The notes: a model not told the origin generated them from the letters alone. Shown: positions 32,916 to 44,674, counted from the first letter of the stretch. The stretch is 64,000 nt of DNA from Otatea glauca (GCA_036346275.1 CM070723.1:49988743-50052742), one strand, 5' to 3'. Program-made: numbers and translations.

Positions 32916-33691
32916 TGATGCATTGGGCTAGCATTTGGGTTTTGCTGTGGTTTTGGAGAGGTTGTTACTCTTTATGGTTGAGTTGTGCATCTGTTGCACT
33001 TTTCAATTTTATTCGTGAGCTAAGAGCGATTCTAATTTGCATGTGTTACAATTAGAAGTGGGTTGAGCACTCCTTGTGGGTGTGTTGCACTCGGTGGTCA
33101 CCATTGTGCATGTGTTGCACTTGGTGAGGTTCAAGCTAGGAGACTTGTCCTATTACTCTTGGTGTTTACCAACACCTATACGGCGTGGCGGCATCGTGCA
33201 CGATGACCTTCTCAAAGGAGATTATGAGAAGGCCCGACAAGTTTGTGAATGTTGGAGCTCATCTACCCGGAGGAAGGAAGTGCTACTATTAGTGGATTCG
33301 AGGTGGGTGCTCAATTCGTGGAGCCGATCCAATGTGTTTGGGCTAACCTCAACGTGGACTAGGGGAGACCGCAAGTCTCCAAACACTACAGTAAAAAGTA
33401 TTGTGTCTCATTGTGGTTTGCTTTCTTGTGCTCATTTACATTCACACAATTTATATTCATATAATTAAATTGATTGATTGCTTGTCTTTTAGGATTGCAA
33501 ATCATAGTTAAAGACTTAGTTTATTAGTGCACTTAATGAGCCTAGTTGATATAGGCTTTCATTGTCAAACCTTAGAATTATGCTTCCGCATATTATTTAG
33601 GTTTTGACATAGGCGTTGATTTATTAGAAATCAAAGAGAATTTTTAAATATTGCCTATTCACCCCCTCTATTCAGCATCCTCGACCTTACA

Positions 33692-36600
33692 GCTCCGCCT
33701 CCTCCACCCAATCCAACATTGCATCCTCCCCCAGGTCCTCGACTCCCCTAGGTCCATCGCTGCCTACTCCCCCAGTTAGTCTATGATTCTTTACTTCTTT
33801 TTGTAATGGTGTTATCTCTTCCATCTTTCAAGTTCATAGTTTTAGATAAAATATACATTTAAGGATGAAATCTAAGCCCATATAATTTTAGATAAAAGTT
33901 CTGCATTAATGATTTTTGTGAAAACATCTTGCCTCTGAAAGCAAGTATGGACTAATTTATCTATTTTTAAATATGATTATGAAATTGCCAATGAATTGAT
34001 GACCAATATGACGCATTTCAATTTTGCAAGTTTTGAGAGTAATATGATGGTGTGCATACATAATATTGTTGGTTGCCTAGGATGGTATGTTGAAATGACA
34101 GGTTCATTGTACAGTACAAGTACAATGTTGGATTGTGCTTTGAGGATATTGATGTTGGAGGACGCAGGATAGTGTATTGAACCCAACTGAAGTGCACTGC
34201 ATGCTGTGGCTTTGTGATAGAAAGGGCATGCTGCTTTTCTGTGCGAATATGGCAAATTGTGGTCCTGTGTTCATCAAATTCTAGTATATTCATAGGACCT
34301 TAGTCCAAAAAGGTATTCATATAGAACCCGAATCAACATCTGTCAGTGAAATACATGTTGAACTGTGGTCATAATGCACTCTTTATCCTCTATCTTTTCA
34401 TTTGTTTCTCATGTTTTCATGTACAACCATTCAAGAAACATGGATAAGTATGCCATATAACATCAGTGTGGTTAGAACAATAAAGCATATAATGACATAA
34501 TTGGAATTCTTTTGCTAGACAATAAACCATCCCTATGGAAACAATAGTGTCCTTCAGACAAGAAACAATATGGTAACTCAGTTAATAACATCTATTGTTG
34601 TAGTCTTCATTACTAGTTTTTGCTAGGATCTTGTGTGCTGCTCCGTGAAAGTTTTAGTAGTATTAACAATAGTATTGGTACTAGAATGTGAGCTAGTTTA
34701 GGCAACCCCTTGCTGCTATGAAGTATAAAGTAGTCCACATCAAATAGATTGCAGTTAAAACCAAGGTAATAACTGAATTCTAGTAAGTTAAGAAAGAAAG
34801 GGTCGCCTAGGATCATATCCTAAAATGTTTTATTCAACTATCGCACAATAAAAGTGACATTCAGTTACCTTGCAAATGTCACCATATCATAAATCAGATT
34901 TACAAATATAAATTCTGCATTTTTTTTGCTTGTTACGCTAGATCGAGGGAATTAATATGAATAAGTAGTTCTTTATGGCAAAATTTGGTTTGAAGTTATT
35001 TAGATAAGCAGGCCTCACTTAGAGATTGTTAGCTGAATTACCCCACATGTTGGATAAGAATCGTCGAACAGTTTTATTGATCTTTTTAGCTTTGACAGCA
35101 TTTCGTGCTTACTCCCTTATTTACATCTTCTCGTATAAATACAAATTATCCTTACTAGGATCTTGTGTGCTGCTCCATGAAAGTTTTTATGCATGTATTT
35201 TATCTTGCCAAGTTTTTATCTATCAAAATATCCTGATTATACTCTTTATTGTCTTGCAAAGGGGCCAGATAATTTAATTGTCTTAGGGACCTTGCATGTG
35301 GAGAGGCATTTGTTCAATGAGAAAATTGTGTTCCATGTTTCTCAGGTTGTAAGGTCAATGATGTATTTGGGTATTTAGAAGATGAATTCAACGATTACAG
35401 TAGTAAGTTTGGCCTTAAACTAGATAGTTACTTCCTATTAATTTAACCATTAGCTAGGTTGGAAAGGCAAAGTGATCAAAATTCAAAGTTATCTCTTATT
35501 GAATCAAGCTAAAATTAACTCAGATTAGAAATACCAATCACATCTGAACAGTACTAACAATAGTTTGACACCATAGTTTTTCTCTATCCTCTTTTTTAAC
35601 GCCTGCTAGCTGTTTTCTTTTGCTGTAATTGTGTGCTGTCTACCTATCTCACTACAAGAAGCGTAGTGTACATCCAAAAAGAAGTTTAATGTATCAGGAG
35701 TGGTGCATAATTTAGGAAGATAAAATGTTCAAGCCTTATTTGCTAAGGTAATTGTCTAGTTCAACTTATGATTAATTTGACCCTAGCGTAGTGGAGGTAA
35801 GAGATTAATCTTTAGCTGTCCTACACCTTTTGGCGAGGAGGTTGAAGGTCCAAACTTCAGCAACCCGACACCTGAGAGCACACTTTGTCATTCAATTGTT
35901 CATCAATTTGTTAAATAGACATGATTTATTGCCTAGTTGACACAAATTTTATGAATTTCTTTACCTCTTTAATTGTTTATTGTAATTAATCCTTAAGTAT
36001 TGAAATCTGATTGATAAGATATTGAAATCTGATTGATAAGACTATTCATTATCATATGCATGCTTAGATACTTGAATATGAGCTGCTTTTATGCTTTAAT
36101 ATTAGATAATACCATTTTTGGTATCAATCATATTACAAAACGTGATGTGTGTGTGTGCATGTGTGTGTGTACATAGATGAGTACAGCAAATAGCAATAGG
36201 GCTTAAGGTTAGAAAATGCTCCCAGACGTATGGTCCGTGACGTGCTTGGACACGTGGATCAAAGCGTGGCTCAAGCGCGTAGTCTTTAGGAGTTCTTGGC
36301 GCTCATACACCAAATTTCTTTTATCATTCTTCTTACTTTATTCTTTTGATCGTTATCTTAATGTTTATTTATAGGTTAGACGCGGGTTGAGCGCGTAGTC
36401 TCAAGGGGTTCTGGGTGTCCGGACAGTCGGTTTGTTTTCGTTGTTCTTGTTCTTTTATCATTAGATAGATATTTCTGAAATAGAGCGACAAAAGAGAGCG
36501 AAGCGATCTAATCTCTTTCCTTGTTCTAAAGAATAAAGAAACCCTTTTTGAACCATAATCTATCCAGTGAACAAAATATCCCTCATCTTGCAAATACAAC

Positions 36601-36743
36601 CATCCAACCTCATCGCATATAAAATTTAACTCTCTTAAATCGAAATGTAATTTACTTTATTCCCTCTTCTATGTCTGTGAATTGTTGATTTACAACTTGT
36701 TTGATCTTTTAAGGCCTAACACAGTCTAGTTAAAAAAAAGACG
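33692..36743 (+). other. Long leader/intron region of CACTA 3 ORF1; no gene
   Basis: The first ~90 bases are C-rich leader-like sequence. The remainder is AT-rich and intron-like up to the ORF1 start. It holds a 33-bp direct repeat (34623-34655 and 35155-35187), a 22-bp tandem duplication around 36001-36044 (TGAAATCTGATTGATAAGA) and a TG microsatellite at about 36146-36172. None of the short ORFs shows a domain. Confidence 0.5.
34623..35187 (+). repeat. 33-bp direct repeat pair, 532 bp apart
   Basis: The 33-mer beginning CTAGGATCTTGTGTGCTGCT occurs at 34623-34655 and 35155-35187 with one mismatch. The intervening sequence is AT-rich with no terminal inverted repeats, so it looks like a local duplication or a recombination product, not a transposon. 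Confidence 0.8.
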
Positions 36744-38496
36744 ATGTCCACTCATTCATCGTCGTCGAATGGATTTGATGAGCCAAACATAGGAAAACCG
36801 AGATACGGTCCAAGAGATCTAAGTAAAAGGCTCCAGAGCCGATATACCATCACAGCAGTCGATTTGCAGGATGGGACCCCTACTACACCTCCGAAGGCAG
36901 CGGCAGCATTTCGAACTTTATGCGGGATAGTTGGACGGGAACGGATCCCCATCACCTATCCATCCTAGAAGTCACTAACAGATGAGGAGTACGACAGCCT
37001 GGTGACAGAAATTTTCGTTTCGTTCGAGCTTCCAGGAGACACCACGCACACACTGCGATGGTATGCGTTGCTAGTGGCGAAAAAGGTGTGGAAGAACTTC
37101 AAAAGCATCCTTGTCGGTAATTACGTGAATAAGGAAATGACTCCGTTCCAAAAGTGCGGGTTCATCACTCAAGACGTTTGGGAACGATTTGTTGAGATGA
37201 AGACGACTGAAGAATTCGTGCGTCCAAGTGAAGCGCACAAGACCGTCTAGGTAAAAAACACTCACTCGCACAGACTTGACACCACTGGGTACGTAGGTAA
37301 GATCGCGCAATGGAGGAGGGAGGACGAGGAGGCAATCTAGAAAGAGGCATCCCTGCCATTTGCCTCAATCTTAGACACGCGCACCCGAAACTAGGTAAGA
37401 GAGATGTCACATCCCACGTCTTTGGGCAACATGTCCTTTGCAAACCCCGCAGACAAGGAAGTGTCCCAACGTTTGGTAAGATATCGAACAACATAGTTTG
37501 TAATTAGTCCATATACTTCATAAGTAAAATAACATGTTGGGATTTTGGATGTAGATAGCGTTGAGTACAAAATCTTCTCAGGGCTCTTTTTAGGCAGAAA
37601 GAGAGAAAGATATACTCTCCACATTCTTAGGAAACAAGGAGCACCTGGGTCGCATGCGAGACAAAGGTGTTTTCATTCCCTGGAAAACGAAATTCCCATA
37701 AGATTCTGACATGTATCGGAGCAGGAAGAGAACCAAAGCTGAGCGCGAGGAACGGCTAGTAGCAACCATTGAGGAAAAAGTTTAGGAAAGGCTGAGAGTG
37801 CAATTCGATAATCAGCTAAGAAGCCTTAAGGAAAGGATGAAGCGAAGGGTGGCTACGAAGAGGTACGTACAGACCGCGCAAGCCCCAGAAGCACCGATGC
37901 AATTCAGCCCAACTAACCGTCGGAACAGCTTCACGTCTGCCCCTTAGAAAGATGTGAAAAATGCTGAATTCCATATTGATGACATCCAAGTAATATATAT
38001 ATCTGGAATGCTCCATAGATAGACATGTTGGGCGTCTCAGCTAATTGTGTACTCTTATGTAAGTGGCCACGCCATGTAATCTCAAAGTGAGGCTTGCCAA
38101 TGGCTCTGATCCCCTACAGACTGCTTGGGGCGCACGTATCCATCCGATCCAGGGGTGATTGTGCACGGTCGTCCAGTAGCACCGAGTTACACGAAGATGA
38201 ATGTCGACGGTGTACATGAAATTTACAAGGGCATCACGCTGGAGATGCTTCCAAACGACGAGATCGTGACACTAGAAGATGCTATTGGCACATTCATCCA
38301 GTGGCCCAAAAGGGACATCTCATTTGACGACAATCCTTCGACACCAGAGCTATACGCACAACATGAGCCACCTATTGCACCAGAGCCACCAGCACTATCG
38401 GAGCCACGTGCTACACCAAAGCAGGCCACAAATTGGCTATCATGCCCCGTACAATACAGGCCAGTACTTCACTTCAGGCCCAGTTGCCCCTCGTGA
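36744..38496 (+). pseudogene. CACTA 3 ORF1 (Transposase_24-like), broken
   Basis: It begins MSTHSSSSNGFDE at 36744. A block related to CACTA 2 ORF1 follows: RTLCGIVGRERIPITYPS, a stop, then SLTDEEYDSLVTEIFVSFEL and KVWKNFKSILVGNYVNKEMT. A later basic coiled-coil-like part (about 37740-37900) and GRTYPSDPGVIVHG...MLPNDEIVTLEDAIGTFIQW (38125-38310) resemble the C-terminal part of the family. In-frame stops lie at about 36966, 37784 and 37946, and several frame changes occur. Confidence 0.78.
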
Positions 38497-38589
38497 AATG
38501 ACCTATGGTAGACGGCGAGGCAACGACAAAAGCAAATCGAAGCGAACCACGGAGGCCCTTAACTTTTCGTTGGCCCCATTGGCTTAGAA

Positions 38590-39710
38590 ATTCAAGCTAG
38601 GATAGCTGTTCGTACCGGAAGAGCACCAGCAAATACTTTCAATAGCTTCCATTAGTTTACAAAATTGGTACATGGAACAAGCCAACAAGCCGGTAGCACA
38701 ACGGATATCGAGTATCTTGGTCAGGTTCAAGGTGAAGCATTTCTTCCCCCAGTCATCGGGGGGCTTCTTCGTGCTCGGCTTCAGCAACTTGTCCGATTTC
38801 TACAACCTCAACACCCTTGATGCCTCACTCATGAGATGTTGGACAATGTAAGTGTGTGCAATCACAGTCTACATATATGTCATACCGATAAATATCATAT
38901 ATATGTGATCCTTGCTTTGTATATATAGATACATGATCTTTGAAGCAAAAAAAGAGAAAGAACCGATGGGTTTCCTCGACCCACACATGGTGTCCAAGCA
39001 AATCATGAACGATAATTTACAAGTCATCGAAGAGTATGTAGAAAATGCATTGGTGTCTCAAAAAGATACAAACTATATACTTTTACCCCACAACCAGAGG
39101 TAAGTACTTCGCTAGTTGCTATACTTGTTGATTTGTACTTTACACGAAGCCAGGAAGTTAGGTTGAATGACCATAGCAATATACCTACGTAGGTTTCACC
39201 AGGTTCTAATTGTAATTATACTAAGACAAAATCGGATAATGTACCTTGATTCCTTAAAGGGCGACACCCACGACTTGAAGCCTGTCAAAAATTTACTCGA
39301 CAAGTCGTTCGAAGTGTACAAAGCTCGTGGAAGGCCATCCAAGTACAGGTCAAAGGTGAAGTACGATTTTAAGTTCTCGATATTTGCTAGTACACAATAA
39401 TCTTATACCACACTCGTAATAATGCCTCTTGAACTAACCAATTCTAGTTTGCCAGTGCCACCAGTAGCCAAAGGGCACTAACCAATGTGGATTCTACATT
39501 TGCCACAATATGCAACTCATCATGGATAAAAAGAATACCAATGACTTGGAGGTTTGTCAATCTTGCAATAACTGTTTCGTACTTATCAATTTATATATAT
39601 GCAGGACTTTAATCTTCCCATCGATAGGTTTGGAAATGCACTACAACTATGTTGGAATAGACCGATTTGTTAGGAATTTGAGGACAATTATGTTCTTTCT
39701 TACTGCGTGA
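38590..39710 (+). pseudogene. Ulp1-like (C48) protease remnant of CACTA 3
   Basis: Pieces in several frames spell a Ulp1-type domain. A linker (about 38640-38850) contains FFVLGFSNLSDFYNLN. It is followed by YMIFEAKKEKEPMGFLDPHM (38930-39000), then QNRIMYLDSLKGDTHDLKPV (39220-39290), the Asp-containing core. Last comes KGTNQCGFYICHNMQLIM (39470-39530), which holds the catalytic Cys in a Q-x-GTNQCG context. One codon before KGTN reads TAG-like. GT and AG borders are visible between pieces, so introns are likely, but stops show decay. Confidence 0.72.
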
Positions 39711-40059
39711 GATCATAAATCCAGAAGGTCGGTGCCACTCTGCCTAACATGATGAGTTGTGTTATTTCCAAATTTCCACTTGGTTTAATTTGTGAAACTT
39801 GTGCTCTGAATTTGTGAATTGTAGTTATGCATTCAATTGGCGGATATATTTGCGTTCAATTAGTTAATATATCTGAGTTAATTTCTGAAATGGATGTGCT
39901 GTGGTGATTGCATTGTGATGTAATCTGAGTTTATTTCTGAAATGCATGTGAATCTGTAATATGCTTGTGATGTATCTCTGTAATCTACTTATGTCAGAGG
40001 GTATGGCTAACATTTTCTGAGGCTAGCCAATAAACAGAAAATGTTTCATTAATTCGAAG

Positions 40060-40322
40060 TCCTATCACAAATAGTTATTTATAAAAACCGTCTGTGATAA
40101 CATACACATCAGAGACGGTTTACAGTTGAGCCCTCTGTGATATTATGACATCACAGATGGTTCCTACGTGGAAACGTCTGTGATGATAGCTTATCACAGA
40201 CGATTCTATTTGGAAACCGTCTATGATATTACGTCATCACAGATGATTTGAATGTCTTGTGATATCACTGACACATAGTTACAGATGATTCGGAACCATC
40301 ATCACAGACGCAAGTTAGGAGG
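40060..40322. repeat. Right subterminal repeats of CACTA 3
   Basis: About eight diverged copies of TATCACAGACGGTT / AACCGTCTGTGAT. They match the left-end cluster in sequence but are more mutated. Confidence 0.85.
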
Positions 40323-40362
40323 AAATGGTAAATTGGCCAAGTTTAGACGGCTAACAGTGAAA

Positions 40363-41196
40363 AAATTGGAACCCTTGTTAAGATCAACACTGATTAACTG
40401 ATCAGAAACACGGTACCATCCGATGGTGGTCACCAGCTGGAAGGCTGAAACCAATCAATACTTCAAGAGCCTCAAAGTACAGTGTGTTACCCGCTGATCA
40501 GAACATCTGGGCCCTACATCACAGGCAAAAGACCGAAAAGCACCCAAAAAATCTAGATTCGACGGTAGTCATCATGTTTGACACTTTCTTAGGAAGAAAT
40601 CATGCGTTTATATCGCATTCTCATCATCTCATGCTTTCTCAAGTTCAATTAGGAACAATTTGTCTATATATCCATTTCAAAGTTTTTTTTTACGGCCGGG
40701 AAAGAACATCCAGCTAGGGCCTGTTTGGAAGGAGGAGATTGCTCTAGGAATTTTTAGTGGATGTGCCCTCGACCTCAGAGATGATTACACATCAGCCCAA
40801 TCAAGTCGGCCATTAATTAGGCATTTGAGCTACAGTGTGGTCCATATCAGCTCATCCTGCAGGGCAAAAAATCTCTTGACCTTTCGATAACGATGTTTAC
40901 AGATGAGTAGTAATATTAGCAGTAGTTATTCCTACTTCCTATTCAATAGTTCGGTTAGTTGGTTTCGATTACAACCAATGGATTAATCATAAAAACGACA
41001 GAATAGTCATTAATCACTGAACGCTAGATTTGCCACTCCATTGGGAGGAGAGGGCCAAATATTAAGATTAATTACTCATGTCATGTGAGTCATGCATCAG
41101 ATCATATGGATATGGGGCCAGGCCATAATAAAATCTGCAACATCTCGGATTTATTAGGGACAATGGTTTCACCCATCATGCAGAATGGCATTGCCT
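40363..41196. other. Spacer; no gene seen
   Basis: Ordinary AT-rich sequence. A phrase CTAGGGCCTGTTTGGAAGG at 40715 resembles a MITE tip, but I find no inverted partner. ORFs at 40484-40890 lack domains. Confidence 0.5.
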
Positions 41197-41318
41197 TTCT
41201 GAAAGAGCATGTGAAGGTCTATCCTTATTAGTGATAAGTTATTGCCTTGGTTTGAGCTTCTGAAAGAGCATGTGAAGGTCTATCCTTATTAGTGATAAGT
41301 TATTGCCTTGGTTTGAGC
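41197..41318 (+). repeat. Perfect 61-bp tandem duplication
   Basis: The 61-bp unit starting TTCTGAAAGAGCATGTGAAG is present twice back to back (41197-41257 and 41258-41318) without mismatch, so it is recent. Confidence 0.95.
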
Positions 41319-43403
41319 ATGTGATGCTCGAATTTGAGTTTGTTTTGAATTCTACTTTGAATTTGAAGTAATTTGAGGGCTGTCAGGTTAAGGGCGGCAC
41401 TACCGATCTTGTGAGAGCGGTAGTGCCGGCCAAGTGGTACTACTGGCCTAGGACAGCGATAGTACCGGTCCTGCGGAGCTACCAGTCGTGTGAGCTGTAG
41501 TCTTTTAACAGAGAGGTGTTTTCTCTCGGGTTAGACAAGGGCCGCACTACCGACTATCTAATAGTGGTAGTACCGGGGGTGCGGTACTACTGGCCTCCAG
41601 TGACGGTAGTTATTTACCAGAGAGGTGTCTCTCGAGGTTGATCAGTCAGAGTAGTACTACCGGCCAACTAGGAGCGGTAGTATCGGACTTGTTGTACTAC
41701 AAGCCCTAGGTGACGGTAGTGCCGACTTTCCAGCGAGATGTGAATTTAATTTTGTTGATTTAATTGCATCTCTTTGTGAACAGTGCTATGTGGTGGTTTG
41801 TTTGTCTATGTGGTTGCAGGACTCAGGGGCTAAGTCATAGTGAAGCGAAACGAGACCGGAACTAGGCTAAATAGCTAAGGTCCAGAACGATCAAGGGACG
41901 TCAGAAGATGATTAAGGCTGAGAAGTGGTTACAAGCGAGAAGACAAGGAGCTGAAGCATGAAGCACTAATGATGGACATGGCGAGCAACGGTATAGACCG
42001 GGACTAGGCTCAGTGAGGAGTTGAGATAAAAACGGTCAAGGAAGCCAATACCGTCATAGTGAAGTGGTCAAGGACACATGGCGCGTCAAGTGACTTGTGC
42101 CTGTTTCAAAGCGAGGGTGGTTCTAGGGAGTCTGGACACATGAGAAGCTTGACGCCAAGTCGTTGGAGTCACGTAGAAAGCGACGAAGCATGGGCGATGC
42201 TTCGAAGAGAAGGAAGATCGGACGTTGGGGCAAATTGGTAATTTATCCAATACTAGCGGTTGAGGCGGTTTGGAAAATCGCAGTGGTGGTCTAAGTGGTT
42301 TAGGTCATGCTAAAGTGGAGTTGAACGCAAATTCGGGCTTATGAAGCGGATTTGACGTCAATGTAATGACAGCTTTGTAAAGCGTGCTTGTGTGAGTGAA
42401 AAACTGTTAAGAGTGTTAGGTTTCAGGTTAGTCTATGTAAGAGTGGGTAGTATCCACTTGTGTGTCGAGGTTTAGGGTTAGGATTGCCTCCTCTATATAA
42501 GGCCTTGAGAGGCATAGAGAGAGGTAATCCTCTATACTCTAGATTAGGACTTTCACAAGATTTTGTGTTCTTGTGTGAGTGTGAGTGTTCCTTAAGAGCT
42601 TTACCCTCAAGTGAGAGTGTTTGTAAACCTTACTTATGATCTGAATGCAAATCATCTCCTTGCTTAAGTTTTTGCCTTAAGTTTTGATCTTCTTTATGCT
42701 TGGCTCTTGATTTTTTCTTGTGGTTTCTTTCTTATTTGATCTCGTGCTGCCAGGGATGTATGATTGATAGATGTATCCTCTGTATATCATCTCCTCAATC
42801 ATGTAAGTAAGTTTCTTCTTGATCATCCACATTTCTCCAAGAAACTGGTTTTTGAGTTGAGAAGGAATATCCTAAGGTAGATCTTGATCCTGCTTGTTTG
42901 AAGGATCTTTTTTGGGTGTTCTTACTTACTATGACATGTGGGAGACTCACTAAGATTAGAGATAAATTCTTGTTCTGAATTTGTTTTTATGCACTCTTCC
43001 TTCAACTAAAAAAGGTCGGAACTTTGACATCAATCTTTGTGATTGAAGGTTGGATAAGTTTCTGATATCCATAGGAAGGTGTTTTCAAAGTTTCATAGGG
43101 TTTGGATCAGCCGATCAAAAGTTACACGAATTTTTGATCTTGAACTCAGGTTGATTTCACTGTTCATACCCTATGTATTATTCATCGTCACTATGGCGCT
43201 ACAGTAACCTATTGGTACCGGGGTTACTGTTTATCCTGGTATTACTGGCTATCTGCGAGCGGTAATGCCGCCCATGTGTTGATTTTAAGAAGATTTCTCT
43301 TCTTCCACTTTTCTAAGGTTTTGAGAGGTTTTGATTGGATTCTTTAGAAAAAAAAATTATTGTGTAATTATTTCCCCCCTCTTATTGTTATTTCCGGTCT
43401 TCA
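41319..43403 (+). mobile_element. Truncated SIRE-like LTR fragment
   Basis: The 3' end (ATTATTTCCCCCCTCTTATT ... GGTCTTCA) resembles the 3' end of the giant LTR at 28519-33691. The body holds the same GGTAGTACC-type motif array (41390-41740), and a TATA box is at 42493. The 5' end with its GGGGTGAAT signature is missing. No primer-binding site or coding sequence follows. I read it as a 5'-truncated LTR of the same broad lineage. Confidence 0.6.
42493..42502 (+). promoter_or_regulatory. TATA box of the LTR fragment
   Basis: TCTATATAAGG followed by an AGAGAGGTAATCC leader, the usual layout of an LTR transcription start, about 0.9 kb before the LTR 3' end. Confidence 0.55.
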
Positions 43404-43560
43404 CTTTCTCGAGAATCGAAATGGCAAATGGCGTTATTTGGCTATGTATGCATGTTTTGTTCATTTGTCGCTATGTTTTGAGCAGCTGTCATGTGAAATG
43501 AAAGACCTGGCTAGTGCCATACTGCCAGGTGAGATGTTCGTCCTACGCCTGCGAGGATAG

Positions 43561-43868
43561 GAATTTTTTTTAAATAATACTATTTTTATTCTATTTTACA
43601 AAAATAATATGCCGAAAAAAAATTTACAAAACTACCCACCTATCGCCATTTCAAAAGGCGACAGAGAGTCTGTCGCTATTTCAAATGGCGACAGACAGCC
43701 TATCGCCGTTTCAGATAGGGACAGACTCTCTATCGCCTTTTGAAATGGCGACAAAGAGCAACCGTCACCTCTGTCGCCAATTTAAATAGCGACAGCCTGT
43801 ATGTCGCCATTTGAACTGGCGACAGACTCTCTGTCGCCGTTTGAAATGGCGACAGACAGCGCTTATTT
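43561..43868 (+). repeat. Left terminal inverted repeat of the MULE
   Basis: The first ~75 bases are AT-rich and nearly identical to the inverted right end. The remainder is about seven palindromic copies of GGCGACAGA...TCTGTCGCC separated by ATTTCAAAT-like linkers. Confidence 0.9.
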
Positions 43869-43910
43869 ATACTGCAGCGGCATGCCCCCACTCGAGACAA
43901 AGACGCGCAT

Positions 43911-43985
43911 TTAAAAAAAAAAAAAAAGAAGAAGAGAAGAAGAGAAGAAGAGAGGAGGAGGAGGAGGAGGAGGAGAAAGGGAAGG
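43911..43985 (+). repeat. Purine tract: poly-A, (GAA)n and (GGA)n
   Basis: A run of A followed by GAAGAAGAGAAGAAG and (GAG)n. It lies just inside the left inverted repeat and upstream of the transposase gene. All-purine over about 70 bases. Confidence 0.9.
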
Positions 43986-44674
43986 AGATCTCCATTTCGT
44001 TAGGTACTAATTTTTTTTAAGTATTTAAATGTTAAATATGTAATATAGTAATCAGATTAAATAGAGTAGATGACTTAGTTAGGAATGAGAACTGATGCAA
44101 GTTGTTTAGCTAGTTGACTTAGTTAGGAATTTATATTTATTTCGGTAAGAATAGATGTTTAGTTAGATGAATTAGTCAGAATTTATAGTTATGTCGGTAT
44201 GGACAGATGTTTAGTTATGCGACTTAGTTAGTAATTAATTTTCGATGTAGGGATGACCTAGAGGTAGGGATTAAAATTTAGATTGTAATAATAGTTTTTG
44301 ATTAGAGATTCGGATAAATTTTCGATTTAATGATGAAATGTAGAATCCAAATTCGGTTATTTGTGTACTTAGAATTCGGAGATGTCATGTAGAGTTGGGT
44401 GGCTAAAATTGTCAGGACCGAAAAATAACTCAATCAGAGAGGTTCTGACATATTAGTTTAGTTATGTTCTCATAGAAATTTGAAAATGATCACGGAATCT
44501 GAAGAATTTGTAAGAATTGAAATATTGCAACTGTATTGATTAAACGCTGGCCGGAAAGTATGGATCGAAAGCAGAATGAATTAAACTACGTTCTTAGAAT
44601 TCAAATTTGTGATCATTATTAGTCGTACAATGTAGTGTTAAATTGTGCAAATGTTAAGAATTCGATGAATCTGC

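Larger units (their letters stand above)
30955..33126 (+). repeat. Array of short hairpins with a constant TGTGT loop
   Basis: More than a dozen imperfect palindromes share the centre CA-TGTGT-TG but have different, self-complementary arms. Examples: 31287-31303 (TCATCA/TGATGA), 31341-31361 (GTTCATCA/TGATGAAC), 31558-31576 (TTCATCA/TGATGAA), 31633-31651 (ATTTGCA/TGCAAAT), 31776-31796 and 31945-31965 (TATTTGCA/TGCAAATA), 31866-31880 (GATCA/TGATC), 32034-32050 (TGATCA/TGATCA), 32333-32351 (GTGATCA/TGATCAC, loop TGTGC) and 33106-33120 (GTGCA/TGCAC). Looser copies fill the gaps. All lie in U3 or early R of the giant LTR. Confidence 0.85.
28519..33691 (+). mobile_element. Giant SIRE/Maximus-like LTR, 5.2 kb, probably solo
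   Basis: It starts TGAAAGATCG with AGAGGGGGGTGAATGATCCC nearby, and ends TTGCCTATTCACCCCCTCTA...CCTTACA. These two ends are imperfect inverted copies of each other over about 40 bp, as known for SIRE/Maximus Copia LTRs. A TATA box at 32909 divides a very long U3 (about 4.4 kb) from R/U5 (about 0.8 kb). No gag, pol, primer-binding site or second LTR is visible, and I found no clear target duplication. The U3 holds two arrays of palindromic motifs described separately. Family name is from remembered LTR-end sequences. Confidence 0.72.
19804..40362 (+). mobile_element. CACTA transposon 3, about 20 kb, decayed and invaded by LTR elements
   Basis: The left end is CACTGCTACAGAAAGGAG after ATT. CAGACGGTTTT-type subterminal repeats follow, and matching repeats reappear at 40060-40320. 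Between them, on the plus strand, lie a TNP2 pseudogene, an internal repeat-plus-TATA block, an ORF1 pseudogene and a Ulp1-like remnant, the normal gene order of an autonomous grass CACTA. Two LTR insertions (20598-23710 and 28519-33691) account for about 8.3 kb. I could not find a clean right terminus or target duplication, so 40362 is an estimate and the right tip is probably eroded. Confidence 0.8.

Noticed and set aside
30955..33126. Could the repeated palindromes be a CRISPR-like array
   Set aside because: Repeats differ in their arms, spacers are irregular, and the context is a plant LTR with a TATA box.
28519..33691. Two-LTR retrotransposon with gag-pol
   Set aside because: No gag, protease, reverse transcriptase or integrase motif is visible in any frame and no second copy of the ends exists inside, so it is called a probable solo LTR.
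43360..43560. 66-codon ORF ending exactly at the MULE insertion site
   Set aside because: It would suggest the MULE cut a gene, but I recognise no domain and reading across the removed MULE does not give a longer convincing protein.
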